Of a stretch of DNA of 64,000 bases, positions 13,061 through 25,427 are shown in pieces (position 1 is the first letter of the stretch; every line of letters starts with the position of its first letter). The stretch comes from Strigops habroptila (taxonomy: Eukaryota; Chordata; Aves; Psittaciformes; Psittacidae). The stretch is from assembly GCF_004027225.2 (NCBI RefSeq), contig NC_044277.2, positions 99,751,725 through 99,815,724 on the forward strand, read 5' to 3'. A program made the translations under genes and the position numbers. Below the pieces are notes generated by a model, which was not told the DNA's origin, did no database searches, and worked only from the letters and a program-made list of their open reading frames with translations.

Positions 13061-16000
13061 CTGGAATAGATATGCTGATATGCAGAGCATCCTGGTTAGT
13101 CTGGTAGTGCTAACTCTTAAACAAAGTTTAATTCCCCCTCCATGCAGCCCTTGGCTTCTCTGTTGGGTTGAGTATCCCATCTCCAGTCCCTTGAGCTTAA
13201 GCCCCTTCAACCCTGACTCTTCATTGGCTCAAACTTCAGCAAACACCACTGGAAATTAAAACTGGTTGCTAACGTTCATATGTCATCAGCACTTCCACCA
13301 GCATCGGCAACAGTAAAGGGGTCAGTTCCTGTGGGATGGGGACTGCTGCCGTCATTTCAATAGGTGGAACTAGGTGTAGTTCAGCTGCCCCCATTATGAG
13401 TCCAACAGGGTGATTTAGTGGTTGGAAAGGCACGGAGATTTTTGCTCTCAGTGCCTGAAAGAGGATGGCTGGCAGGAAACGAAAGCACTGTTCTCCAAGG
13501 CAGGGGTGGCTTTGCTCCTGCACTGATTCTTTAATTTTCCACCAGGTTGTGGAAATTCTTGGCTATTACAACTGGACAATTAAATCAAGAGCAGAAAAGA
13601 AGAGCTCCGGCCAAAGAAGAAAACCCACTTGGTCAGCTGAAATTTTGAAACAGGGATGGAGTGAGGGCCTTTGAATGGACAGCAGCAGGTCAAAAGCTGT
13701 CTGGGGTCTGGATCTGCAGTCCTAAAGGTGGTGAGAGCTGATGTTAGGTGTGCTAGAGGAAGGCATGCTCATTTTTGGAGCGAGCAGCATAGATAAAAGC
13801 AGTGGCGATGGATGCAAAGCAGAGCCTGGCATCATAGCAAGGTGATGCAATGACATTTTTTTGAGGGCATAGGTGGAATAGACACATCTAAGCAGGAAGC
13901 AATAATGTAGTTGGTTGGGGTCAAGTCCTCCATGGGACAGGGTGGCAATGCCATGGGAGACACTCTCTGTGAAACCTCCTGGTCTTGGTTTGGATATTAT
14001 CTCCTATCAGGCAAATCCCTTCCCTCGTCATATCTTGGTCACCCTCTGTCACAAGGCTATGTCTGGTGCTAGTGATCAGGGCTCATGGTTTGCAGGACCC
14101 TTACTGCTTGACAGAAGGCAAAAATGTATCTCCCTTGTGTTGTTGCCTTTGGGAAAAGTGGAAACCGGGGTGCCTTACTCATTTCTGTCTGGAGTTGCCC
14201 TAGAGACAGCAGAGAGTTGGCTGAGCAGCACTGATGCGGGCTCCAGAGGGTTGAGGTGAAAGCTCCCAGGCTTTGAGCTCAGTATGGGCCTGAAAAGCAG
14301 CCAGGGAAAGATGACAGTGGATGAAGATATGCTTTCAAATGATGCAAGGAAGCTCACAGGCTCCATATTCATCATGGCTCAGTGAGTTGGGTACCACAAG
14401 TCAGCTGTGGTAGTCTGCTCCTCTGGCTCCAGCTCCTCATGGCTGCACACTTGGCCCACAGAAATCTACCTTGTCCATCTGTGTGCAAACCAATCTATCT
14501 TATAGCAACGCTGCAGAATGTTATTTGGGGTTTTGATTCATGTTCCTTAAGTTGTTGCCTCTTAATCTTTCTCAGAAACACAGATGGTGTTGTGGTTTCT
14601 TTTTTATTTCTGTCTGGAGGCTAAAGGGAGGATGACTTGGAGAGGAAGTGAGGGAAAGAACGGGAGATGGAAAGAGTGAATTTTCAAGAAGAGCCTCCCA
14701 CAACTTCATCTTCTTTCCCCAGCTTCTGGTTATGGCCAGGTCACTGACTGCAGCTATTCACTCCAGAAGACTTCCAGGGGATTTCCTGGAATACTGAAAT
14801 GGGGTGGTTTAGGTGCCCAGCCAGTGACCACCACCAGAGCCACGGCAAAGGGGACAGACCTCTTTCCATGGCATTTTTCATATTGTTTACCTCTTTAAAC
14901 TTAGCAATGTTCACATTAGCAGAGGAAGCTTAACCGGCTCTGGGCTTCCAGAGAGTATGGAAGAAATGTGAGCACAAGACTGGGAGGCTAAAACAGGGCT
15001 TGCTGCATGTCATGGGGGGATTTTAGTATTGTTGCAGATTAAACTGAGACTGTAGCATCCTCTGTGTCCCAACTCTGGCCTCACAGTGGAGCTTCATGCA
15101 TCTCTGCATGGGAACCAGCCAAGTCCTTGGTATTGGGTTGTTGGACCCCTATGCAAGCCCTAGTAATGCCAGGGGTACTTGCTCTGGCAGCAAGAGCCCA
15201 CTGCATCCCAGTGATGGTGCAGGGTTTGGTGTGAGCAGGGTAGCATGCACCCAAGCTGCTCACTTCTCTAGCAGAACATGCACCCATGCACTCATGTGCT
15301 CACATGCCTAGTGTTCTCTTGGTAAGATCTCTACCTTCAGGACCAGCCTGTTGTATCAGCAAAGAGAGAAAAACCTCATGTGTCTGCCTGCTTGTCTTGG
15401 TTGTGGATCAGCCCCAAGCACTGAGGCATCATTGGCTCAGACCCATGGCCCTGCGTTTCCATGAACTGCAGAGGATCCCCTGTGTCAAAGGCGTGGAAGG
15501 GCTGTCCACCTCCTCCTCCTGCATCTCCCTTCCTTCCCCTTCCACCTCAACATGCTCATTCACAAAAAAATATCAGTTGGATGGACATGGGGAGAGGAAT
15601 TACTGTTGGCATATTGTTTCCCGCGCATTGGCCAAGGGAGGTTGTAGGCTCAGAGGGTTTTTATCTTTGTTTTCACAGCTGGATTCAATATTACTCTTTC
15701 TTCTCTCCAGCTTTTAATTGCTGCTCACTCCCCACAGTAGCCTGTCACAAAGCAGCATGTGCACTCACACTGGAGCATAACCTGCTGCTGGCTTCCTGGG
15801 GGACAGCTTCCCTGTGCCTGTCCACCTCGGGACCAACAACCTGCACAGCCCTCTGTGTTCATCAGGGATCGAGACTGTAAGAGATTATGCTTTCCTACAG
15901 CAGTGGCCATACAGTGAGTCCTGTGTCTGGGGTGGCAGTGCTGCAGGGGGGAAGCTGCCATCTCGTGATGGTCCTCAGAGAGCACCTGGCTGCAGCCAAC

Positions 16001-16195
16001 ATCTCATAGCTCCTTCCCCCCTGACATCACATGAGGTGAAGGCAACTGGGTAGCAGGGACCAGCTTGATCTATCCTTTGGTAGGAGGGGGCAGGCAACAA
16101 AGTTGGGGGGGTCTCTGCCTTAGCCCTTTGCATGAGATATGATGGGACCATCCCAAACCCTCAGGCTCATGGTCCCAACCTAGAGACATCATGGG

Positions 16196-16489
16196 TTGAG
16201 GGGTGTTGTAGGCATTGGTGACAGTGGTGTGTGGATTGGTGGTGGTGTAGGGTTTGGTCATGTTGGTGTAGGGTTTGATGCAGGTAGCATATGGTGTAAT
16301 AGTGGTGGTGTAAGCCTTGGTGGTGCTGGTATACGGTTTGGTGGTGCTGGGGTACAGTTTGGCAGTGCTTGTGTATGGTTTGGTGTTGCTGGTGTAAGGC
16401 TTGGTGGTGCTGGTATATGGTTTGGTGGTGCTGGTGTAGGGTTTGGTGGTTCTGGTATGTGGATCGGTGGTGTTGCTATACGGTTTGGT
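16196..16489. repeat. 21-bp minisatellite, about 14 units
   Basis: Degenerate units of the type GGTGCTGGTATACGGTTTGGT repeat with a fixed 21-base period. The period is a multiple of three, so several frames stay open by construction: a KPYTSTT-like heptapeptide on the minus strand and a Gly-rich one on the plus strand. No start context, signal or splice structure suggests that either is a gene. Confidence 0.9.
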
Positions 16490-19400
16490 GTAGGTTTTGG
16501 ACAGCTGTGTGCCCACCACAGCAGACAGACAGGTGTGTGCTCATGCCCAGTGTGGTGGAGGGGATGGAGAAGCTGCTGCCAGCACTCCACTACACGCCCA
16601 AGGGCTTGGCTCTCTAGCACTGCAGATCTGAGAGTCAACCTTTGTTTGAAGCATCATCATGGCCCAGGGCCAGATGGGACTGGCTCCGTTCCCACCTGGA
16701 TGCCAGCCTGAGGGCACCTTCTCCACACCACAGTCTACGTGTGGAGGGGAAGGTGGGACACCGATTCGACACCCCTCCAGTCCCGTGAGCTTTGGAGACA
16801 AAAAGACACATGGTGTTCCTTCTTGGCACGGGGGACCCAGTGGTGTCCAGATGTGAGGCACAAGCTGCTGACCTCTCCAGCGTCAGCGGGTGGGGGCCCA
16901 CCTATGTAAACACGTCCAGGAAGGCTCCCGTCTCTTTCCCATGCCACGCTTGCCTTTGGATCAGACCGGCCGGCCTCCGCTGATGCTCCCGTCCCCAGAA
17001 CTCCCGGGTAAGGTACCGTACTGCTCGCCCAGCGCTGGGCACTCCTCTGGGCATTTCTCACTCATCCTCCTCTCTTCTGCATGTAAACATGACCATGTAA
17101 TTATCTCTGCGTGTAATTACCTAAGTGGTTATCTAAATATTTACTGGTGATACCGGTGTGGCAGAATATCTTGGTGAGCAGAGTACAAACCCACCCTGGT
17201 CATGCTGGGAACCCGGCCAGAAGGATAGGAAAGCACTTGTAGTAATAATGTTTCTTTTTTTTCTTTACTTTCTGCTTTGTCTGTTGTCGAAGAACAGTTG
17301 GCAAGAGCATGTCCAATCCATTTGTTTCCTTATTTATCATGTTTGAGTCTCTCTCTCTTCCCTGTTAACTATATTTAGACCTTATTGGTAATGAAAAAAT
17401 GGGCCATAAAGTCACATCCAAGTGTCTGGTATTTTTGCTTTGGCATTTGCTTTCTAGTCTTGTCTTGTCTTGTATCTTTGTTTAGGGGATGTTAGGTTTT
17501 TTTACCATGAGGGGAAGGCTGGTGTCCAGGTAGCCAGAGCTGAGCTCAGGAGGATGTGATCTGGGGTGGCAGGTCTGCAGCACAGTTTATTTGTGAGGGA
17601 GCAGGATGGGTTTATGCAGCAGAGGGAAGGATTTGGCAGCCATCCGCAGCCCTTTTCCCCGTTTGCATAACACTTGGATCACGGAGTAGTCTCACTGTGT
17701 AAGCTCTCTCTGACCTGGCAAGTCAGAGGCTCCTCCAAAGCCAAGAGATTGAGAAATAGATGCCCCAGCAATGAGTGTTGGGATCTGCAGAGAGGTTTGG
17801 TGCCTTTGACATTCCTGTTCAGATAAGTTTTTGTCTTACCTTAAAGTCCTGCTCCCTGAGCTTCACCTCAGCTCCTGCAAGCAGGCCACTTGCTGAGGTT
17901 CTGGATGATAGGTTCAGGAGACGAGCATTATGTTATTGGTAGAGCAGGATGCAGAGTGGGACTGAGCACCCTGAGCAAAGGACCTTAAATCTGGTCACAA
18001 GCATAGCAGCTCTTCCAAATCACCCACACATGGTCTTCAACCACATGGTTGTTTAAAGCAGTAAGGCATGCATTCTACCCCAAGGACAGTGTAGGGCAGG
18101 TCACGGTGTACAGCCAAGGCTGTAGGAGGGAGCATCGTGAGAACCAGGTAGAGCGTGGACCTGAGTCAGATACCTGGGCTGCACCCTGTGGGTCCTGTTC
18201 TTGCACCAATTTGTGGGGCACTTGTTCACTGCAACCTCTTGTCCTTGTTAGAGGTGAGACATGAATCCTCTTAACCTCCACTTTTGTCGGCAATTAGATA
18301 TTTTTTGGGTAGTAAAGGAGATAACTTTGGACCCAGTTCTCATGCTGGGCTTCTCCTTCACTCAGGGGTTAAAGAAACCTCCACTAAATCCTCAATCCAG
18401 AGCCTTCTTCCCTATTGCACTGTTGTTTGGGAAGGTGGATGTCAGTCCAGGATCGAGGCTGAACCTATAGAGCTGAGTCTTTAGCAAATGGGGGCATTGT
18501 TTGTAGCGGGTTGCACTGTCCTTTACTACTACGGGCAAAAGCGCCCTTCAGCCAGAGCCAAGGGCACTGGCAGGGTCTCCCTGAGTTGCTCCAACCCATA
18601 TAAACCTGGTTTAAAACCTGGTGGAAGAGTCCACCCTGAGGGTTGTTACATGTAATGGGGCTGGTTGAACATCACCATTCTGGCCAGGCGTGTACTATTT
18701 GTCCTGTCTGTTGCGGTGCCAGTCCCCATGTCTGACAGATGAGGTGTGTGATGACAGAGATGACACCACCGTTTTTCTCACTGCAACTGCTGCAAAGAAA
18801 GTAAAATAAAGAAAACTCTCAGAGTCAGCAGCTTGCCAGGTTGAAGAAACCTGGAGGAGGTGCTGAGCATGCCCTCCTTTCCTTGTGTGGATACACAGAG
18901 GACACAAGTGCTCCACCTTCACTTTGAGGGATTGTTGTCTGTACCCTCAAGCTGTGTCTAAGATGTTCGTTCCCATGCACAGTTGCTGGTTGCTCCCATT
19001 CCCTTCCCTCTCCCCCCACTGACACTGTGAGTATGTTTTTCACACAGCTGAAAAGTAAGGGAAAACGTTCCTCCTGGCCACCCAGAGCAAGCCAGGGACC
19101 TCACCCAGCAGCTCTTGAATGGAGCCCAGAAGCCGTGGCTGAGCTCCCAACCTCTGTTCCCGCCCCCCTCTCTCCTGCCCCCTTTTCCTGGGGCTCTTCC
19201 AAGCTCCCTCCTAATACACCATCTCTGTCCATCCACAGGTGTTAGGGAAAAAGGGAAAAAGAAAAAAGCCCCACACCTTTCAGGACCAGCCAAAAATGTG
19301 TCCGCTTGACTTTTTTCCAGTGTTTTCTCATCTTTCCCATGCGCCCTGACCTTTTCCCTCTGCCCCTGCCCGCACTAACGCACCACTAGTCAGTGAACTG

Positions 19401-20884
19401 CAGATGGAGGAGTGGCCATGGGGTCAACAGGAGGTGATGTGCTGTGAACTTTTGCACGGCCGTTTTCATCATCAGAGGATGGATTTCCTCTGATTTTCAT
19501 TGATTTTCATTGTTCCTCACTCTTCAGTACAAGTTCAAGAAGGTCTACAACAAGTCAAGCCTGGCTTGGCTTCACAGGGTTCTGCTGCAGCCAGCCAGGG
19601 CTGGCAGCGCAGGCTGGAAAGTTTATTGCTTCCTGTTATGAGAGCTCGGGATGCTGCAATGGGTTTGCAGGGGAGACGTGGGTAGCACTGACACCAGGGA
19701 CAACCCCAATGGGCGCGGTTGGAGATGGCCTTTTATTCCCATTGCTTCTCTGGCTACTTCAGGAAAGGGAAGCAAATAGAGAAGGGAATAATTGCTCGAT
19801 CTGACCTCTGACTATCGAGGCAGATGCTTTCTTTGGAGCAGGAACATACACAGGCAAAAATGCTATAAAGGGCTTTGCGGAGCCATGTCCCCAGAGCTTT
19901 CCACGAGTCCCCTCTTGCCACCTTTCGGTACCAGCCCATGTTATCTCACCAGCCTGAAAACTGCAGCAGAAAGGTTCCTGTCAGAAAACATATGTGGTTT
20001 TGTCAACACTGAGATTTATCTCAAGAATGTGCCCATCACAGCAAAATGTTCAGCTGGGAAGGGCTGGAATAAACCACGTCTCCAGCCCGGGTTTAAATGC
20101 TTCCTCTGGGCTTTTGTACTTGGGAATTTAAATCTTATTGTTATTTAACCATATCAGGGGTTTTTTTGATCATCTTCAAAGTGAAGTGTTTTTATCTTTC
20201 TGCAGTCATCAGTCAGCAATATCCACAGGAAACATTTTGCTGTTTTTCAACAGAAATACTATTCACTCTGCTAACAGCATTGGCTTTTTGCTCCAGTCAC
20301 AAACCAATGCAAACTTAACAGAAATTTTGCTTTCTGACCTATCTTCTGGGCTGAGGCACAACCATGGGCCAAATTTCCTGGCAATTCAGAGCCAGAGTTT
20401 ATACTTTCAGAGTGCATGAAAGAAAGCAGCTTTCACCTCATTTTCAAACATCCTTACATTACACAGCCAAAATCCCCACGGGCTTTGGAAAAATGTGTGA
20501 GACCAGATTTTATCTATTTGGTCCTTGCAAGAGCCAGAGACCAACTGCAAAGCCCTGATCCAGATCAAAACCTTGTTGGATTCATGCAACAAGCAGAGCT
20601 GGATGCAGAAAAACAATCAACCTGATGATGAATAGGTAGATACCTTGCTTCTCTGTCATTCAAATGGCAGATTTGCACTGGGGTTGTCATCACCTCTGTC
20701 CTGAAAAAGCCCTCACAGAGGTTTGCAATGAAGCAGGTTTTAGCAACAGGCACTGGCAGAGCTTTTTCTGCAGCCTGTGAATTGCTGGGGTTTTTTAAGA
20801 CAGTAAAGCTTTTGGCTGAGTTCTTACGATGCAAACCCTGATTAATCCCAAATCTTGGAGAATGCCCAAAGCTCTAGGTGAAGC

Positions 20885-21046
20885 GAGAAGAGGGCCACGA
20901 AGATGCTCCGACGGCTGGAGCACCTCTGCTATGGAGACAGGCTGAGAGAGCTGGGCTTGTTCAGCGTGGAGAAGAGAAGGCTCCAGGGAGACCTTAGAGC
21001 AGCTTCCAGTGCCTAAAGAGGCTGACAAGAAAGATGGAGAGGGGCT
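20885..21046 (+). mobile_element. CR1 LINE, internal fragment
   Basis: GAAGATGCTCCGACGGCTGG through CTTCCAGTGCCTAAAGAGGC matches the ORF2 region just upstream of the 3' end. Both ends are missing. Confidence 0.8.
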
Positions 21047-21684
21047 TGGCCAGTGTGGTTGAGTGGAGCAGCACTGTGGCCATTCCCACCTGCTCCCTCT
21101 TGTCTCTGTGACTCAGCTCCTGAACGGGTACCCCGGACACCCACCGTTGGCCTTGATACCATCAGCCATAAATGGGGTTGCTGGTTCAGTTACTGTTTCA
21201 TGAGGAAACGGGATGTTTCTGTGGCTGGGAATAGGAGCTATCACAAGGCATGGTCCCTCCATCCATAAACCCAAGTCCTACCCTGGTACATTGCTTCTGC
21301 CCTTTCTGAAAGGTGCTGGCCTGTCCCAGAGCACCTTAACACAGGAGACATGGCTCTGCGTCCCAGCAGAACTCCCCAGCCCAGCCAGCACACCACTGAA
21401 GCAATGACACAACTTGGGTCCTTGGGCTGCTGAAGGCTCTGGAGACTCCAGGCATGACATTGCTTCCTGGGTCTTGTTTTAAAGAGCAGGCTTACCACTC
21501 GAACAAAGATGCGTATCTGCATTTCATTTAGTTTTCAAACTGATTGAATTAAATACAAAAGGCGAAAATTAGAGAAGAAAATGAACTGTTGGTATAATGC
21601 AGTACAGAGCTTTGTAGATTTGTGTTCAGAGTGGATAACTATGGGTCCTACTCATCACTGACATAGCAAGGAGATATTATACCA

Positions 21685-21726
21685 GTTCTCATTATCATTA
21701 GCGATAATGATAATGATATAATGATA
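21685..21726. repeat. ATGATA/GATAAT simple repeat
   Basis: Repeated GATAATGATAATGATA words with an imperfect dyad (ATTATCATTA then TAATGATAAT). Confidence 0.6.
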
Positions 21727-23572
21727 ACTCTTTACTTCAATGGGACATCTAAGAGAGGTATAGATCACTAGTCTGAAACACAAGCAGTGGCTGGGTGGAG
21801 GGGTGACTTGGCAACATGGCTCCCAGCAGCAGGCAGAATCATACAAGGGTTCAGGATATCCATTCCCCCTCTGTCTCTGTCCTCTCTTTTATTCCCTTTT
21901 CTCAATGCCAAACGTTAAATGGAGGACATGGGTAGGTCAGGAGTGAAAAGGCGCCTATTACTGCTTTAGAAAAGCTCTGTTTGCTCTCCAGTGTCTTTCT
22001 TGGGAGCAAGGAAACAGAAACTGTGAGTGCATACTCCAGCCATCCTCTGTTATCATCCATGCATCAAAGGTTTTAGCATTCACACAAGCTGTTTGGAAAG
22101 CAAAAAACCAGCTAAAGTGTGCAGGAGAAAACGCATAGGTCAGGCTCTACCCTTCTGATTCCTTCCCTGGGCAATGGTTTGACCCATGGGTGATGGTTTG
22201 CTGATGGGAACCACTCAATCCCTGCCAGTGTGCGATGGCCGGACCTGCTAGGCAGGAGGCTGGAGCAGCAGCAGATGTTGCTTGGCTTGCCTGAAGCACG
22301 GATGCCCCCAGAAAACTTTCACCAGACCAGATTGCTGTGTGTATAAATAACCCATACGGTTAGAAAGCAAAGGGCCTGGAAAAGCTGCATGACCCACGGG
22401 ACAGGGACCGTGCTGAGCTGCCTTTTATGTCTAAGTTGCTGCCCACAGTCCTGCAGAGCCTGTAAGTTGTTCTCAGCTAGTTATTTTTAAATAACTAATA
22501 ATACTTCTCTGCAGCTCCATCCTGCGCCAGCTGCAGCGGGTGGAAGTTTTACCACACTTCTTCAATGGGAATGACACCGTGGTGGCCATCCCTCAGGTCT
22601 GACGGCTCTCATAGGACTTGTCTTTAAGAAGTAGATGGTGTGACGTGTTGGAAGATGTGGGGTCCCTGCTTGCAGGGGCACACCCAAGAACCACGCGGTG
22701 GCCCCTCTGGAGGTGACTGCACGGTGATCCACCTTAGACTTGCAGACCCACGCGGGCAAGGAGGTCACTGCCTCAGCATCACCTACCCCTGGGAACATGC
22801 AGAGGTAATGCGGCCTCAGCTTGCTGCATGTTTTCCTCCCCATGGGAGACCTCCACGGAGGCTGAGGTATTGCTGGAGGAGATCTTCAGCCCTGGCGCTC
22901 TCCCCTGAAACCAACTCCCTATCTCCCTATGTCCTTTGAGAGTTCAAGCTTTGTTGGTGTGCTACGGGCTTAAGTTGATGCATGCAGCAAAGGCTGTGAT
23001 AATTTAACTTCTTTAGAAGCTTATTCTTCTGAAATAAACCTGATTTCCCTAGTGTGGCATATATACCCAAGGGTGTGTTCATCCCTACACCTAACTTAGG
23101 TGATAGGGCTTTTCCATTTGCCTGTAACAGATGTCTACTACCAAACAGTGAATTAACTTATCACTGTGTGTGAGTATACAGTTTATAACTTAAAACCTTG
23201 AGGAAAATAACTGCACTATTTCCAGAAATGCCAGCCCCCCTGGAGACTCCCTTGGATGTCATGGAGTTGTGTCACCCAGCCAAGGTCTGGCATCAGCAGA
23301 GGCTCACACACTCCTTGGCTCTTGCAGAGCAGCTTTCAGCAGTATGGCTGAAGTGTTAACCAGCATGCAGCACTGCAGGAGATGCTGCTGCTTGCAAGAG
23401 CACTGGTATGATATGCTCCAGTGAGCAGGAATTGCCCCTCCATGGCCCTTCATACTCCTTAGGAAATCAGAGGTCTGACAGCAGGGTGAATATCCTGCTT
23501 TGCCAGGACCAGGGATGAAAGTTCACAGTGAACCATATGGTTTCAAATGACCCCCTTGATCAAAATGTAATG

Positions 23573-23760
23573 ATGGTGGTGAGGCCCTGGCACAGGTTGC
23601 CCAGAGAAGCTGTGGCTGCCCCATCCCTGGCAGTGTTCAAGGCCAGGTTGGACGGGGCTTGGAGCAACCTGGTCTAGTGGAAGGTGTCCCTTCTCCTGGC
23701 AGGGGGCTTGGAACTGGATGATCTTTAAGGTCCCTTCCAACCCGAACTGTGCTGTAATTC
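23573..23760 (+). mobile_element. CR1 LINE, 3' end
   Basis: Starts at GGTGGTGAGGCCCTGGCAC and runs to the degraded GTGCTGTAATTC tail. Confidence 0.85.
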
Positions 23761-24465
23761 CACCTTCCCATGCTTTCTCCCCTCAAAGATTAGGTCTGAT
23801 CTTTTTCATGACTTCTTGGTTGCTGCTGTTGCTTCCTTCTCCTCCTTACTGTCCCTTGGAGAGACTTTCTGCCTTGACTGTCCATTTCCATCTCAGCAGA
23901 TACCTGGAGCCCTGATCTCACTGGGGTGGTAATGCCAAAGCTCCCATGGGTGGAGGAGGAACGAGAAGGTGATCCTTGGACCATCACAATGGAGGTTTCC
24001 TTCCCACTTGTCTTAGGCTTTATGCACATTCCCATACTTCTTGTTATTTCTTCTTGCTTCTCAAAGTAGCCAGAGAGTCTCTTTGTGTGCTCAAAAACGT
24101 TTCCCCATCCTTCATCTGCTCTCTGCTCCCATGCACCAGCTTGGAGGGAGGTGCATCACCTCTTTCAGAGAAAGCTGCAGCAAAGCAGGAGCTTCAGAGT
24201 GGTTTTCCTCACTAGTGAGCCTTGCCTCTTTCTGTATTTATTTTTCCCCAGCAACCAAGGAACTTTTGCCAAAATGTGTTTTCCACATGTTCCCTATTAG
24301 TCATGCTCTCTGTCTTACAAATCTGTTACCAGTGCCACTAGCTGATGCTATTAATTTACTTCCAACCAGCTCAAGAGCTCAGCAGCAAAATTCCAGGCAG
24401 CGTTCCTAGAACCAGACCCAGTGGCTTGTTTGGATTTAAAACTGGTGCCCCTTTATTCCCGGTTG

Positions 24466-24506
24466 TGTGTATATACATATATATATGTACGTATATATAT
24501 ATATAA
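24466..24506. repeat. TA-rich microsatellite
   Basis: GTGTATATACATATATATAT and similar words, about 35 bases before the candidate GJC2 5' exon. Confidence 0.8.
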
Positions 24507-24540
24507 CACCTTCTCTCCTTCTCCCACGGCTTGGCAAGGG

Positions 24541-24797
24541 GAAGAGGTGCCAGTAGCAGCGATGGGACAGGCTGTAGGGGTGCAGGCAGCTGGGGTAGAA
24601 CCTCAGCAGTGGGTGCCTGGCCGCTGCAGAGGCGGGGTTTAACAGCACATCAAATACTTCCCTTGAGCTCCGGTTTCCAACCGCTGGAGCATGGCTGGAC
24701 CGAGGCGGCAGGAGTTTATCTAGGGCAAGGCGGAGGGCTGGCGGCACAGGAATGCCAGCGCAGGAGGGAAAGCCACCACGGGAAGCACCATGTCTCT
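24541..24797 (+). other. GJC2: Candidate non-coding 5' exon and promoter area of GJC2
   Basis: A moderately GC-rich stretch with several CpGs ends at a good donor (CTCT|GTAAGTAG, GT at 24798). The next strong plus-strand acceptor that makes sense is the one at 29160-29161, just before the GJC2 start. Connexin genes typically have a non-coding first exon and one large coding exon, so this is a reasonable 5' exon. A TA-rich microsatellite lies about 35 bases upstream. The transcription start is unknown, so the left boundary is arbitrary. Inferred, not proven. Confidence 0.4.
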
Positions 24798-25410
24798 GTA
24801 AGTAGGGTTTTTACCATTGTTTTCCCTGAAATTTAAGCAACGGTGCAGGAGCCGCACAGAAAGGAAGGACATCTAGCTAGTGCAGATGTTTTTCTCTATT
24901 TATTCTGTGCCTTCTTCTGCTTATGTTAGACTCAGGTTTTACAGTTTTCCCAGTTCCAACAGTTATGCCTGCGAATGCGCAGAGGGATCAGCGGGTTTTG
25001 GGAGGTAACCATGATGAGAACCTGGAGCCAACAGCTCATTCCAGTACCTGGCTACACACAGTTTTCGCTACTTTAAGTGTTACTGGTGGGTTGAGTGGTC
25101 CAAGTCCTCTTTTGTAGCTGTTTTGAAGTGAAACTTGTACTCCTCTGTGTGTTTCATATACTGCATGTCAGCTAGTCTGGAGGTGACATGTGGACATAGA
25201 TGGCTGAATGAATGGAATTCAAAGCCAGAGGGATGGTGGGTCTTCTCATGCAATCTCTCTGGCAGATAATTTAGCTACATGGGCCAGTTAATCTAATCCA
25301 TCTACCTGCTGCAGATCCACACAGGGATTTTTCCGCAGGGAGCTGGACTGTGTAACTTTGCTACTACATGGAGGGATTAGGTTTGAAGCACATGGAAGAT
25401 GTAAAAATCC

Positions 25411-25427
25411 TTTTTTTTTTTTTTTTT
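25411..25427. repeat. Seventeen-base T run
   Basis: An uninterrupted T homopolymer. It is not attached to any recognised retroelement. Confidence 0.9.

Larger units (their letters stand above)
12076..20884. other. No recognised gene, minisatellite inside
   Basis: Contains the CR1 scrap at 13.0 kb and the 21-bp minisatellite at 16.2 kb. A pair of ATGTAATTATCT / GTGTAATTACCT words near 17.1 kb might be homeodomain sites. Confidence 0.6.
21047..24465. other. No recognised gene
   Basis: Holds the GATAAT repeat at 21.7 kb and a CR1 end at 23.6 kb. GUK1, the human upstream neighbour of GJC2, was looked for by its P-loop (SGPSGAGKST) and not seen. Confidence 0.55.

Noticed and set aside
16070-16519. 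149-codon frame of KPYTSTT-like repeats on the minus strand
   Set aside because: It is explained by a 21-bp minisatellite whose period is divisible by three; there is no gene structure around it.
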